Positions 1-6,862 are shown, counted from the first letter of the stretch. The stretch: 15,343 nucleotides of DNA from an uncultured archaeon (GCA_938073845.1 CALJEO010000001.1:1-15343), one strand, 5' to 3'. The notes: generated by a model from the sequence alone, not told the origin. A program made the numbers and translations.

Positions 1-2
1 TA

Positions 3-647
3 GGTGCATATGCCCCACTTCATGAGGCTCCGTTCATAGAGTCCCCTGAGCTAAGGGAAGCTACTACGTTCGGTGGCTACGCCCCTTGGAACCTCATATT
101 TCACGTAGAAGCAGTCTCAGTTCAGGTGGATAATCCATTCAGGCTCCCCTTCAGCATCGATTCTCTGGAGGCCATCCCATTACCCGGCCATACCTTCGGT
201 CAGGTGGGCTACCTGACGGAGGGCATACTATACGCAGCGGACTCCCTCTTCGGGGACAAGCTGCTCAAGAGGGTGGTGATACCGTACTTCCTGGACCTAG
301 AGAGGGCCCTGAGGACCCTGGAGTGGTTGAGGGATCGGGCTAGGGACTTCGAGAAAATAGTGCCCTCCCATGGCCCAATAGTGGAGGGGAGAAGAGCTGA
401 GGAGCTGATAGAGGTCAACATGAGGGCGATCGAGTCCATCAGGGGGAAGGTGATGTATACACTGAGGCTCATGGATCTCACCGTGGAGGAGCTCACCTTC
501 AGGATGCTGGCTGAGGGGGGAGCGGAGCTCACACCTGGCTCCTTGATACTTGGTGCTGTCACCCTGAGGTCCCTCCTCTCCAGGCTCTACGAGGAGGGAC
601 TCGTTGAGGCCAAGGTCAATGAGAGGGGGATAATCTGGAGAGCTTAG
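3..647 (+). CDS. MBL-fold metallo-hydrolase, C-terminal part (5' end outside window)
   Basis: The reading frame is open from base 3, so the start and the N-terminal HxHxDH metal site lie upstream of the window. The 214 residues seen contain later metal ligands of the metallo-beta-lactamase fold: His in PLPGHTFGQVG (codon at 189), Asp in YAADSLF (codon at 240) and His in VPSHGPI (codon at 369). The last 60 or so residues, with TLRSLLSRLYEEGLV followed by a basic strand, look like a small winged helix, as in LACTB2-type hydrolases. The usual role is metal-dependent hydrolysis of a thioester, phosphoester or nucleic acid; the substrate cannot be told. An internal GTG at 126 is not the true start, because conserved-looking coding sequence (GGYAPWNLIFHVEAV) runs through it. 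The stop TAG overlaps the stop of the convergent DUF354 gene by 4 bases. Family call is firm, function is not. Confidence 0.85.
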   Translation, partial: GAYAPLHEAPFIESPELREATTFGGYAPWNLIFHVEAVSVQVDNPFRLPFSIDSLEAIPLPGHTFGQVGYLTEGILYAADSLFGDKLLKRVVIPYFLDLERALRTLEWLRDRARDFEKIVPSHGPIVEGRRAEELIEVNMRAIESIRGKVMYTLRLMDLTVEELTFRMLAEGGAELTPGSLILGAVTLRSLLSRLYEEGLVEAKVNERGIIWRA

Positions 648-1642
648 CAGGAGAACCTCCCCAGGACCTCGATAACCACGTCAACTGGGTCCTCACATCT
701 CCTCAGGAAATTCAGAGCTCTCTCCTTGAGGGAACCGGACTCCCAATCCCTCCTGACCTTCCCGTATACCTCAGTTAAGTTCCTGAGATCCGCTTTGATC
801 ATGAGACCGGCGCTCATCAGTACCTTACTGACGCAAGGCTCCTCCCTCGGGAAGAGGGACACGGAGGGCACGCCCAAGAGAGCGGCCTCCCTGGCCATCG
901 TCCCCCCACCGGAGATTACGCCAGCGGACTTGAGGATCAGGGAGAGGCCGTCCAAATAAGCCCTGATCCTCTCCCCGGAGGGCAGCTCCACGAAGCCATC
1001 TCTACTGATCCTAACGAGCGGTATGCCAAGATCAGAGAGCTTCCTGATGGCCCACTCGAAGGGCTCCCCCTCCCTCAGGTAGTGCGAGGCTAGGGGGGGA
1101 TCCCTGACGATTAGGTAGTTCCCCTCATCAAGCCCTAAGTCTTGGCTAACGAACTCACCGCGTTCCAGGTAATCGAGGACGTGAGATACCTCGAAGACCC
1201 CTCTGAACCTCACGGTCTCCCCGTAAGTGGGCCCCGAGAAGCACTCAGGGACTATTGAAACATTGGCTAAGGGGAAGGTGAGCTTCGTGATGATGTGGGG
1301 AGGGATGTCGTTATCGTTCATAGCTATATAAGGTATCCCCAAGCCGAAGGCTACCCTCGCTTGCTCAGCTGAGCCCTTAGATATAGCTGAGCTTATCTCC
1401 TCATCCCCGATCAGTGATGCTAAGCTCTTGACCCTCTCAGCGAACCTAAGGAGCTTCTCGTAATCGCTAGCTCCCCACTCCCCGACCGCTATCACCTCCC
1501 TCCCCGGAAGCATCGCCCCGAGGAGCTCGATGAGGGAGCCCTTCCTCCTCGTGGTGAGCAACACAGGAGCTTTATACTTGCTCAGGAACCTCCTCCAGAG
1601 CCTAGCATGAGCTTCGTTAACTATATCTATCCATAGCTTCAA
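644..1642 (-). CDS. DUF354 family glycosyltransferase-like protein
   Basis: This 332-residue protein matches the archaeal DUF354 family, which resembles UDP-GlcNAc 2-epimerases and GT-B glycosyltransferases. The signs are the N-terminal LKLWIDIVN strand, KGSAEQARVAFGLGIPYIAMND in the middle (first Rossmann half) and GGGTMAREAALLGVPS near residue 245 (nucleotide-sugar side). No biochemical role is established for the family to my knowledge; sugar transfer or epimerisation in the cytoplasm is an inference from fold. I chose the TTG start at 1642 because the protein begins in the family's usual place and because TTG overlaps the TGA of the DUF401 gene (TTGA, 4 bases), with AAGGTGG six bases upstream. 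A longer frame reaches 1771, but its extra residues lie over the DUF401 coding sequence and look random. It is the second gene of a coupled operon. Confidence 0.85.
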   Translation of the reverse strand: MKLWIDIVNEAHARLWRRFLSKYKAPVLLTTRRKGSLIELLGAMLPGREVIAVGEWGASDYEKLLRFAERVKSLASLIGDEEISSAISKGSAEQARVAFGLGIPYIAMNDNDIPPHIITKLTFPLANVSIVPECFSGPTYGETVRFRGVFEVSHVLDYLERGEFVSQDLGLDEGNYLIVRDPPLASHYLREGEPFEWAIRKLSDLGIPLVRISRDGFVELPSGERIRAYLDGLSLILKSAGVISGGGTMAREAALLGVPSVSLFPREEPCVSKVLMSAGLMIKADLRNLTEVYGKVRRDWESGSLKERALNFLRRCEDPVDVVIEVLGRFSC

Positions 1643-2850
1643 GCGAATCCACCTTCTGAGAGAGAAGCGACCAGGAAGGTTAGGAGCATGCTGAGCAGCG
1701 TAGCGGGCAGTAGGTACCTGTAGACCCCCGAGTACCTCGACCTGTAGTACTCGAGCGTGAGCACCAAGCAAAGGTGGACTGGAGAGAGCATGACGCCGAA
1801 GTAACCGCCAGCATAGCTCGTGAGGAGGTAAAGGTCCCTTATGCTCGAGGACTTTCCTATTATGACGCTCAGCAAGGGCAGGGCTGTCCCCGTGTAGACG
1901 TACTCAGCTGCTGTTGTAACACCTATGAGGAAAGTTATGAGGAAGCAGAGGAGGAGGGAGGGCAGGTTCCTGGAGACCATGAAGTCATAGAGCGCCTCTG
2001 CAGCCCTACTGTCGTAGACGTATTGCGTGAACATGGTGACAGCTAGCACCACAGCGAGTATCTTGGCTGAGAAGGCGAACTTCAGCCCCTCCTTAACCTC
2101 CCTCAGCTTTGGCCTGGCATAGGCCATGACCACCACTGCTGTGAGGAGCAGGGAAATATCCACTGACAGCTTCACCAGGAATATGAGTACTATTATCAGG
2201 ATGAAGGGCCAGAAGTAAACTAGCGACCTATAGCTCACCTTGCCCCTCTCTATTGAGTTGTTGGCCTTCCTCATGCCCGGAAGGAGGATGAGCAGGCCCG
2301 CTAGGGTTGAGCCTATGGCCGCTGGGTAGGTGGCCTCAATTACCCTGACCACAGATGTCTGGAGTATCACCGAAGCTATTATTATTGATTGGAAGATCGG
2401 CCAAACGGGAATCGTGATGTGTCTGAACCAGTAGTTGACGAAGGTAGCGAAGTCACTGTCCAGTTTCTGCCTCTCCATGTAGTGCTCCTTCATCATCATC
2501 GCTGAGACCAGGGCTCCTCCCGGCATCGGTATCAGACCTATTAGCACAGGTATGAAGATGGAGGCGAACCTGGGGCCTATGCTGACAGCCAGCTCAGTTA
2601 TCCTATCGAAGAGACCGTTCACCTTGAGTATGTAGGATATGAAGAGCGCTGAGGAAAATGCGGTAACCAGGGAGAGGGTGCTCCTCGAGAATACTCCCTT
2701 GAAGGTAGATTCGAGGAATGATGAGCCTAGCGTCAAGATCCCGAAGGCGAGCGTAGAGACTACGATGGCTATGTGAACCTCCTGTTTTGCTAACAGCAGA
2801 CCTATGAGCAGAGCTATTGCTACGGCGAAGCTGAGCACTGGGTCCATCAT
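1639..2850 (-). CDS. DUF401 family polytopic membrane protein (ion-transporter superfamily)
   Basis: This 403-residue protein is almost entirely hydrophobic helices, about 10 to 12, and matches the DUF401 family, which I recall as a member of the ion-transporter superfamily with GntP and DcuC-like carriers. Family signatures are PMPGGALVSA (residues 108-117, re-entrant-loop type), NYWFRH (139-144) and, mirrored near the C terminus, TTAAEYVYTG and GYFGVMLSPVHLCLVLTLEYY. It probably moves an organic anion or another small solute across the cytoplasmic membrane; the substrate is unknown. Two ATGs in a row stand at the start, and the first (2850) sits at the predicted transcript start. The stop TGA overlaps the TTG of the DUF354 gene, so the two proteins are probably made together. 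Family call is firm. Confidence 0.88.
   Translation of the reverse strand: MMDPVLSFAVAIALLIGLLLAKQEVHIAIVVSTLAFGILTLGSSFLESTFKGVFSRSTLSLVTAFSSALFISYILKVNGLFDRITELAVSIGPRFASIFIPVLIGLIPMPGGALVSAMMMKEHYMERQKLDSDFATFVNYWFRHITIPVWPIFQSIIIASVILQTSVVRVIEATYPAAIGSTLAGLLILLPGMRKANNSIERGKVSYRSLVYFWPFILIIVLIFLVKLSVDISLLLTAVVVMAYARPKLREVKEGLKFAFSAKILAVVLAVTMFTQYVYDSRAAEALYDFMVSRNLPSLLLCFLITFLIGVTTAAEYVYTGTALPLLSVIIGKSSSIRDLYLLTSYAGGYFGVMLSPVHLCLVLTLEYYRSRYSGVYRYLLPATLLSMLLTFLVASLSEGGFA
1649..1655 (-). promoter_or_regulatory. Shine-Dalgarno site for the DUF354 gene
   Basis: Read on the minus strand this is AAGGTGG, six bases before the TTG at 1642. It lies inside the end of the DUF401 coding sequence and supports the TTG start and translational coupling rather than the upstream start at 1771. 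Confidence 0.65.
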
Positions 2851-2871
2851 ACGGGCCGATGGGATTTTTCC

Positions 2872-2886
2872 TTAAAAATCTTTTAC
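2872..2886 (-). promoter_or_regulatory. TATA/BRE promoter of the DUF401-DUF354 operon
   Basis: On the minus strand AAAAGA (BRE-like) runs into TTTTTAAG (TATA box, 2872-2879). The box centre is about 25 bases before the ATG at 2850, so transcription should begin on or next to the start codon, giving a leaderless mRNA. Confidence 0.6.
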
Positions 2887-2914
2887 ATTGGCGTCGCAGG
2901 AGCGTATCTGAAAG

Positions 2915-2931
2915 GATCTATCCAATAGATC
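2915..2931. repeat. Perfect 7-bp inverted repeat upstream of the DUF401 promoter
   Basis: GATCTAT, a 3-base spacer CCA, then ATAGATC. It lies about 30 bases upstream of the BRE/TATA element. Its size and place suit a dimeric regulator's operator, but this is inference and chance is possible. Confidence 0.35.
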
Positions 2932-2945
2932 TAAGTGAATCATGC

Positions 2946-2981
2946 AAATTTAAAATATTAGCCATTTTTCTTAATTATTTT
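2946..2981 (-). terminator. AT-rich stretch, possible transcription terminator
   Basis: The stretch lies 56-91 bases past the stop of the small membrane-protein gene. Read on the minus strand it has T-rich segments (TATTTTAAATTT), the usual archaeal intrinsic stop signal. Read on the plus strand the same bases contain TATA-like boxes (TTTAAAATA, CTTAATTAT), so a plus-strand promoter cannot be excluded. The 9-mer AATATTAGC occurs twice here (2954 and 2987). Confidence 0.3.
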
Positions 2982-3036
2982 CGCTGAATATTAGCTATGC
3001 TTGAGGAGGTCACTGATGCATATCACTTCCAGTGAG

Positions 3037-3282
3037 CTACTCATCCGATTTCTGAGCCCCCGAACCTCCCCCTTCCATGGGTTTGGGTGACGGGGTAGTG
3101 GCTAGGGAGTAACCTATCCATCCGAGGACTCCGAAGATGGCGAGCACGGCTAGGAAGCCAGTTATCTTGAGGAGCAGTATCGCAATCGACTCCTCATAGA
3201 GAAATATGAGGTACCCGTAAGCTAATATCACTGCGATGGATAGGGTAAGCAGGAGGGCACCTATGATCTGATCCTTCCCCAT
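3037..3282 (-). CDS. Small two-helix membrane protein, function unknown
   Basis: This 81-residue protein has two membrane helices (about residues 6-28 and 33-59) joined by a short acidic turn (YEES). The second helix ends in WIGYSLATTPSPKPM, followed by a short polar Gly/Ser tail. Short proteins with a WIGYxLATTPPP-like helix end are, from memory, common in thermophilic Archaea, sometimes annotated as regulators without evidence; the true role is unknown. I chose ATG 3282 because the helix follows at once and a TATA box (3309-3316) predicts a transcript start near 3286. A longer frame to 3375 would begin upstream of that promoter and adds residues with no helix or motif. It is a single gene, downstream of Bax1 on the same strand but with its own promoter. 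Confidence 0.7.
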   Translation of the reverse strand: MGKDQIIGALLLTLSIAVILAYGYLIFLYEESIAILLLKITGFLAVLAIFGVLGWIGYSLATTPSPKPMEGGGSGAQKSDE

Positions 3283-3308
3283 GGCTATCCCCGGGATCGA
3301 ATCACCCG

Positions 3309-3318
3309 TTAATAAAAA
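3309..3318 (-). promoter_or_regulatory. TATA box of the small membrane-protein gene
   Basis: On the minus strand this reads TTTTTATTAA. Its centre is about 30 bases before the ATG at 3282, so the mRNA should have a leader of only a few bases. This decides the start of that gene. Confidence 0.5.
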
Positions 3319-3478
3319 CGTTGACCCGATGGGCGTGCCAGCCCAGGTTATCTTGCTTTCGCAGCTCGCCAGCATGTGGCGAAGGAACCGAGTGGGCGTG
3401 AATGTGGGATATTTGCTGCATCCCGATCAAAGTCCGAGTGCCCTCAGTGGTTAAGGGTTTTGAGCGGATGGGGGCTTT

Positions 3479-3513
3479 CAGCAACGGTTTCCCGTCGCTA
3501 GCTGCCGTTACCG
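3479..3513 (-). other. Possible RNA hairpin in the Bax1 3' region
   Basis: On the minus strand CGGUAACGG can pair with CCGUUGCUG over nine positions, two of them G-U, around a 17-base loop. It lies 85-119 bases past the Bax1 stop and so could sit in that transcript. The pairing is much poorer on the plus strand. No known RNA family is recognised. Confidence 0.25.
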
Positions 3514-3597
3514 GAGCGGGATCTGAAACGGTTTCCTCACCCGACCATGAGGGTAAAGGGGTATCTCCCGTGACTCAGGATCCTCCCCAGTCCACCG

Positions 3598-5115
3598 TCA
3601 AGCCCCTCTCCCCCTGATCTCAGCATCGTCCTCATCCAGCCCCCTCCACACCACCTCATACCCCAGGTAATTAGCGAGTGGTATAGCTATTTCGGCGGGT
3701 AAGCCCATCCTCCTAAGGAGATCCTTGAGGTCCCTGACGGACCTCGGTAGATCCCTCAAACGCTCCAAAGAAGACTTTCTCACGAGGTAATCCCCGAGAA
3801 GCACGTACTCGCGAGAATCCAGCAACTCCCTAAGCTGTTCCCTAGTTAACCCGAGATCCTCCGTGAGCTCCTCTATAGCTAAGATATCACCACGCTTCAG
3901 AAGTTCCTGATCACTTATTTTACGGCTTTCCCTCAGTATCCTCCTCTCGATCCTCTCCAGCTCCCTCAGCAGGCTTACCTTATCCATCTTGCTTCCCTCC
4001 ATCGCCATCACTTCCTTCGGAAGTCTCATCGCCTTGGAGCAGAGCAGGTCCTTCCTCACCAGGATGAGCATGGGCTCCCTCACCTCGCTTATCTTCCTGA
4101 TCTTCCTCTCTACATAATCGGGAGTCCAGAAACCCATCACCTCAACGTAGACCTTAATGCTACCCTTCCTGATGAGGAAATCCGGAATTATTATGGAGTT
4201 ACCGGCTAACAGAGGCTCCGGCTCCCTTATAACCGTCCAACCGGCTGAGCCAGCTATCGAGGAGAAGCTCCTCTCCAATGAGCTATCATAGAGGGGTTCC
4301 TCCCATTGACACTCCGGGAAGAGCCCTTTTGATGAAGAAGAGAGTGTAAAATGGAGCGTTTTCCTCTTCCTCAGTATATCGGCCGAGATGTACCAATCAC
4401 TCATGGAAACAACGTAAGGGATTGACTTCGCTAAGGAGACACCGTACTTCGTCGTCATCTTGAGAACTGATGCGGGTCCATCCACCCTCAGCTCCAAAGA
4501 ATCCGATTTCTCAGCGATGTACATCAATCCCAACCTCTTGACGACCTTCAAGAATCTCTTCAGTTCTGAGCCTGAGGCACTGGTCCTCACCGTCATCCTC
4601 AGGGCCCTGAACAGGACCGTCTGGAGGAGCGAAAGGTTATACCTCCTGAGCAGGCTCGGGGGATCGTAATCCGCTGCCTTGGAGAGAAGGAGGTTTTCCT
4701 CGGAATCCGACCAGAGGATGCGTTCAAGTTCCTCCGGAGTGACTCCGAGCTCTAGAGCAGCTAGTCTAATAGCTTCTTCCCTCTCATCCGTAACGAAGCC
4801 CCCGTACCTCTCATTGACTATCCTGAAAACGACTTCCCTAGCCTTAGATGGCTCTACACTCACGGAAGGGCTCTCTAGCTGGGATTCCCTCTCGAGGAGG
4901 AGCGAGAGGCCCCTCACGAACTTGAAGCCGACGGCTGATTCGTAAGCATGCTCAATCTCCTCGACCTCCTCATGCACCTGCTTAAGCGTTTTCCCCTCCT
5001 CAAAGGCTGATATCAATCGCTCGGCAACCTCGAGCTCGAGATCCGTTCCCCTAGCCCACATCGGATACAGCTTGGACCCCCTCACCCTCACCCTCAGCAG
5101 CTGCGTCGGCAACAT
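3598..5115 (-). CDS. bax1: Bax1, XPB-associated structure-specific endonuclease (DUF790)
   Basis: This 505-residue protein belongs to DUF790, known in archaea as Bax1 (binds archaeal XPB). Bax1 is a DNA endonuclease that acts with the XPB helicase on bubble and fork structures, in a likely nucleotide-excision-repair reaction. The N terminus MLPTQLLRVRVRG is typical. The central nuclease core shows a PD-(D/E)xK-like layout: an acidic SSLERSF segment (about 278-284), IIIPDFLIR (308-316) and VYVEVMGFWTPDYVERK (322-338). The C-terminal third is helical and charged. The ATG shares its A with the XPB stop (TAATG), a 1-base overlap, so the pair is co-transcribed and probably made in fixed ratio. Length is close to the usual size. 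Identification is strong from both sequence and the XPB neighbour. Confidence 0.92.
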   Translation of the reverse strand: MLPTQLLRVRVRGSKLYPMWARGTDLELEVAERLISAFEEGKTLKQVHEEVEEIEHAYESAVGFKFVRGLSLLLERESQLESPSVSVEPSKAREVVFRIVNERYGGFVTDEREEAIRLAALELGVTPEELERILWSDSEENLLLSKAADYDPPSLLRRYNLSLLQTVLFRALRMTVRTSASGSELKRFLKVVKRLGLMYIAEKSDSLELRVDGPASVLKMTTKYGVSLAKSIPYVVSMSDWYISADILRKRKTLHFTLSSSSKGLFPECQWEEPLYDSSLERSFSSIAGSAGWTVIREPEPLLAGNSIIIPDFLIRKGSIKVYVEVMGFWTPDYVERKIRKISEVREPMLILVRKDLLCSKAMRLPKEVMAMEGSKMDKVSLLRELERIERRILRESRKISDQELLKRGDILAIEELTEDLGLTREQLRELLDSREYVLLGDYLVRKSSLERLRDLPRSVRDLKDLLRRMGLPAEIAIPLANYLGYEVVWRGLDEDDAEIRGRGA

Positions 5116-6446
5116 TAGGCTATCCCCTTCCTCCTCCTGCTTGAGATCATCATCTCAGCTGTCCCCTTGGATATTATCTCGTAGAGAACAGCTCTCTTCC
5201 CCTCCCTCTTCCTCAGTATCCTCCCCAACCTCTGCACGAACTCCCTCCTGCTCCCACTGCCCCCAACTCTTATGCCCACCCTCGCGTCGGGCACATCGAC
5301 CCCCTCATCCAGTACCTTGGAGGTGACCACCTTGCTCACCGAACCTATCCTGAAGGCGTGAAGTATCCTCTCCCTCTCCCTCTGCTTCGTCCTATGGGTG
5401 ATCAAGGGTATCAGGAAGGTCCTGCTTATCTCCTCAGCCATATCATTGAACTCAGTGAATATTATCACCTTATCCTCCCTATGACTCTCCAATAAGTCCC
5501 TCAACACCTCCAACTTAGCCCTCGAGTTTATAGCGAGCTTCCTAGCTTCATGCCACGCCAGCAATGCCCTCCTGGCATCTCCATCTGAGGCGCTCCTGAT
5601 TATCAGCCTCCTGAATTCCTCCAGGGATCTCACGGATATACCTGCCCTCCTTAGGGATTCCCTGTACTCTCCGATCAGCTCCCTATACCTCCTCCTCTCC
5701 TCCTCATTCATATCCACCCTCACTCTCACCGTATCGAACTCGGAGAGGTGTTCACCAGCTAGCTCCCTCGGGAGGAGCTTGTAGACGACTCCCCCTACGA
5801 GGGGGAAGAGGAGCCCGTGCCTATCATCCTCCCTCTCGAGCGTCGCGGTCAGTCCCATCCTGTAAGGGGCCAGTAGGAACTCAGCTATCTCTATGTAACC
5901 CTCAGCAGCAAGGTGATGGACCTCATCGAAGACCGCGAACTCGAACTTATTTCCGATCTCCGGGGCCCTGAGGTAAGCTGAATCATACGTTATGACAGTG
6001 ATGGGTTCGATCCTCTCCTTACCTCCTCCTATCACGCCCACATCTATTCCATAGAGCGATTCCATCAGCAGCTTCCACTGGTTCAGTAGGGGCAGCGTGG
6101 GCACGATCACGAGGGTAGCGGTGTTGAGGAGCTCCATGGCCCTCAAAGCTATGTAGGTCTTCCCAGCCCCTGTAGGCAACACTATTATCCCCCTCCTCTT
6201 AGCGAGCCATGAATTCAATGCATCCTGCTGGAAGGGCTTCAGCGATACCCTCCCCTTGAGGTTAGGGGATCTCAGGGGGCTCAATGCCTCATCGACGGCC
6301 TCGGGCAGTAGCTCCTTCAGATGAGCGTACTTGTAACCCAGGGCTCTCAGGGCCCCTATCCTCGGATCCCAGGTGCAATGCTGCAGGCTCCTAACCCCCT
6401 CAACTATCACCGTGCCCCTATCGTACCTAATCCTCAGTGCGGTCAT
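5115..6446 (-). CDS. xpb: XPB-family DNA helicase (SF2)
   Basis: This 443-residue protein is an archaeal XPB, an ATP-driven 3'-5' helicase/translocase that opens DNA at damage and partners with Bax1. Motifs in order: an N-terminal damage-recognition-like region (1-65), LKPFQQDAL, Walker A LPTGAGKT (90-97), DEVH box (174-177), motif III plus the XPB-specific RED loop in TATLERED (200-207), thumb-like helices near 250-310, motif V KVLDEGVDVPDA (about 377-388) and motif VI QRLGRILR (405-412). I chose ATG 6446: a TATA box at 6471-6478 predicts transcription to begin within 1-2 bases of it, and the family starts near here. The longer frame to 6497 adds 17 unlikely residues beyond the promoter. It is first in the XPB-Bax1 operon. 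Confidence 0.93.
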   Translation of the reverse strand: MTALRIRYDRGTVIVEGVRSLQHCTWDPRIGALRALGYKYAHLKELLPEAVDEALSPLRSPNLKGRVSLKPFQQDALNSWLAKRRGIIVLPTGAGKTYIALRAMELLNTATLVIVPTLPLLNQWKLLMESLYGIDVGVIGGGKERIEPITVITYDSAYLRAPEIGNKFEFAVFDEVHHLAAEGYIEIAEFLLAPYRMGLTATLEREDDRHGLLFPLVGGVVYKLLPRELAGEHLSEFDTVRVRVDMNEEERRRYRELIGEYRESLRRAGISVRSLEEFRRLIIRSASDGDARRALLAWHEARKLAINSRAKLEVLRDLLESHREDKVIIFTEFNDMAEEISRTFLIPLITHRTKQRERERILHAFRIGSVSKVVTSKVLDEGVDVPDARVGIRVGGSGSRREFVQRLGRILRKREGKRAVLYEIISKGTAEMMISSRRRKGIA

Positions 6447-6470
6447 CCCAAATTGATGCGGTCCATCCCC

Positions 6471-6482
6471 GAATAAGGTTTT
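6471..6482 (-). promoter_or_regulatory. TATA/BRE promoter of the XPB-Bax1 operon
   Basis: On the minus strand AAAA (BRE-like) followed by CCTTATTC (6471-6478). The centre is about 27 bases before the ATG at 6446, so the mRNA should be leaderless or nearly so. It argues against a start at 6497. Confidence 0.55.
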
Positions 6483-6734
6483 CTGATCCGATGCCACTCG
6501 ATTAAGGGGATCGAGTCAGGCCCACCTGGACGGATCTATTTCATGCCGAGGTACTTCGAGGGGGATCAGGAGGAGCCTTAAGCACTCACTCCGACCCGCT
6601 GAACGGGGCTCTGATATCGTGTCCCTCATGGAGGATCGCTGTTTTGAGCGCATTCAGATGCTCAGTGGGCTTATGAAAGCTAAGTAATCTTTTACAGTTG
6701 AGCTGGGGTATCTGAGAGCAGGCTTACGTGAGAT

Positions 6735-6749
6735 GGGGTGAGGCGCCCC
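6735..6749 (+). other. Short GC-rich hairpin
   Basis: GGGGTG, loop AGG, CGCCCC: six pairs with one G-U. It stands 22 bases before a stronger hairpin, so the two may form one structured RNA. Only the sequence symmetry is seen. Confidence 0.3.
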
Positions 6750-6771
6750 GATAGGTGGGGAGATGGTCCGC

Positions 6772-6792
6772 CGTGGTGAGGGATTCACCACG
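6772..6792. other. Perfect 8-bp hairpin, 5-base loop
   Basis: CGTGGTGA, loop GGGAT, TCACCACG: eight unbroken Watson-Crick pairs, the best stem in the gene-free parts of the window. It lies 71-91 bases past the stop of the VTT gene if read on the minus strand, where it could be a 3'-end structure. It has no T-run after it in either direction, so it is not a typical terminator. Confidence 0.45.
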
Positions 6793-6862
6793 TGCGAAGT
6801 TAGCGGGATCATGAAAGGGATAGAGAAGGGATCCTAAGGTGTTCGAGGATTATCATCCCGGA

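Larger units (their letters stand above)
3283..3597. other. 315-base gene-free stretch after Bax1
   Basis: Between the Bax1 stop and the next start I find no credible gene. The two frames open here (plus 3402-3617 and minus 3302-3484) have composition and codon use unlike the neighbours. Contents: the TATA box at 3309-3318; the 9-mer GTTTTGAGC at 3457-3465, also seen in two other spacers; a possible minus-strand hairpin at 3479-3513; and a 10-base direct repeat AACGGTTTCC at 3483 and 3527, the second copy lying in the inverted repeat GAAACGGTTTC. No tRNA, SRP RNA or RNase P signature motif is visible. Confidence 0.5.
6447..6862. other. 416-base gene-free stretch between the XPB and VTT genes
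   Basis: No convincing gene is seen. Contents: the XPB promoter (6471-6482); a 45-codon minus frame at 6516-6653 that uses CGN arginine codons foreign to the neighbours; GTTTTGAGC at 6641-6649, shared with two other spacers; a possible BRE/TATA element on the minus strand near 6680-6693; and two hairpins at 6735-6749 and 6772-6792. On the plus strand a 67-codon frame (6487-6688) has no start until GTG 6619. The length is unusual for a window where most spacers are under 250 bases; an unannotated small RNA or a decayed gene would explain it. Confidence 0.45.

Noticed and set aside
1643..1771. N-terminal extension of the DUF354 gene to an upstream start
   Set aside because: The extra 43 residues lie over the DUF401 coding sequence, look random, and precede the natural family start, which has a TTG and a Shine-Dalgarno site.
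1774..2046. Plus-strand 90-codon frame inside the DUF401 gene
   Set aside because: It is a shadow of the DUF401 frame, and its tyrosine- and cysteine-rich composition is unlike real proteins here.
2997..3075. Two tiny plus-strand frames (12 and 24 codons), the second with GGAGGT before its ATG
   Set aside because: They run into the reverse complement of the small membrane-protein gene and have no conserved look; the Shine-Dalgarno match is probably chance.
3286..3305. tRNA T-arm-like sequence (GGGTGATTCGATCCC on the minus strand)
   Set aside because: The loop does not match TTCGAAT-type T-loops, and no acceptor stem, D-arm or anticodon arm can be drawn around it.
3302..3484. Minus-strand 60-codon frame in the same spacer
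   Set aside because: It overlaps the promoter of the small membrane-protein gene, ends in low-quality sequence and has no recognisable feature.
3402..3617. Plus-strand 71-codon frame in the spacer after Bax1
   Set aside because: No family resemblance, codon use unlike the neighbours, and it runs into the Bax1 3' end on the opposite strand.
6447..6497. Longer XPB start at 6497
   Set aside because: A TATA box at 6471-6478 predicts transcription to begin at ATG 6446, and the added 17 residues do not resemble XPB.
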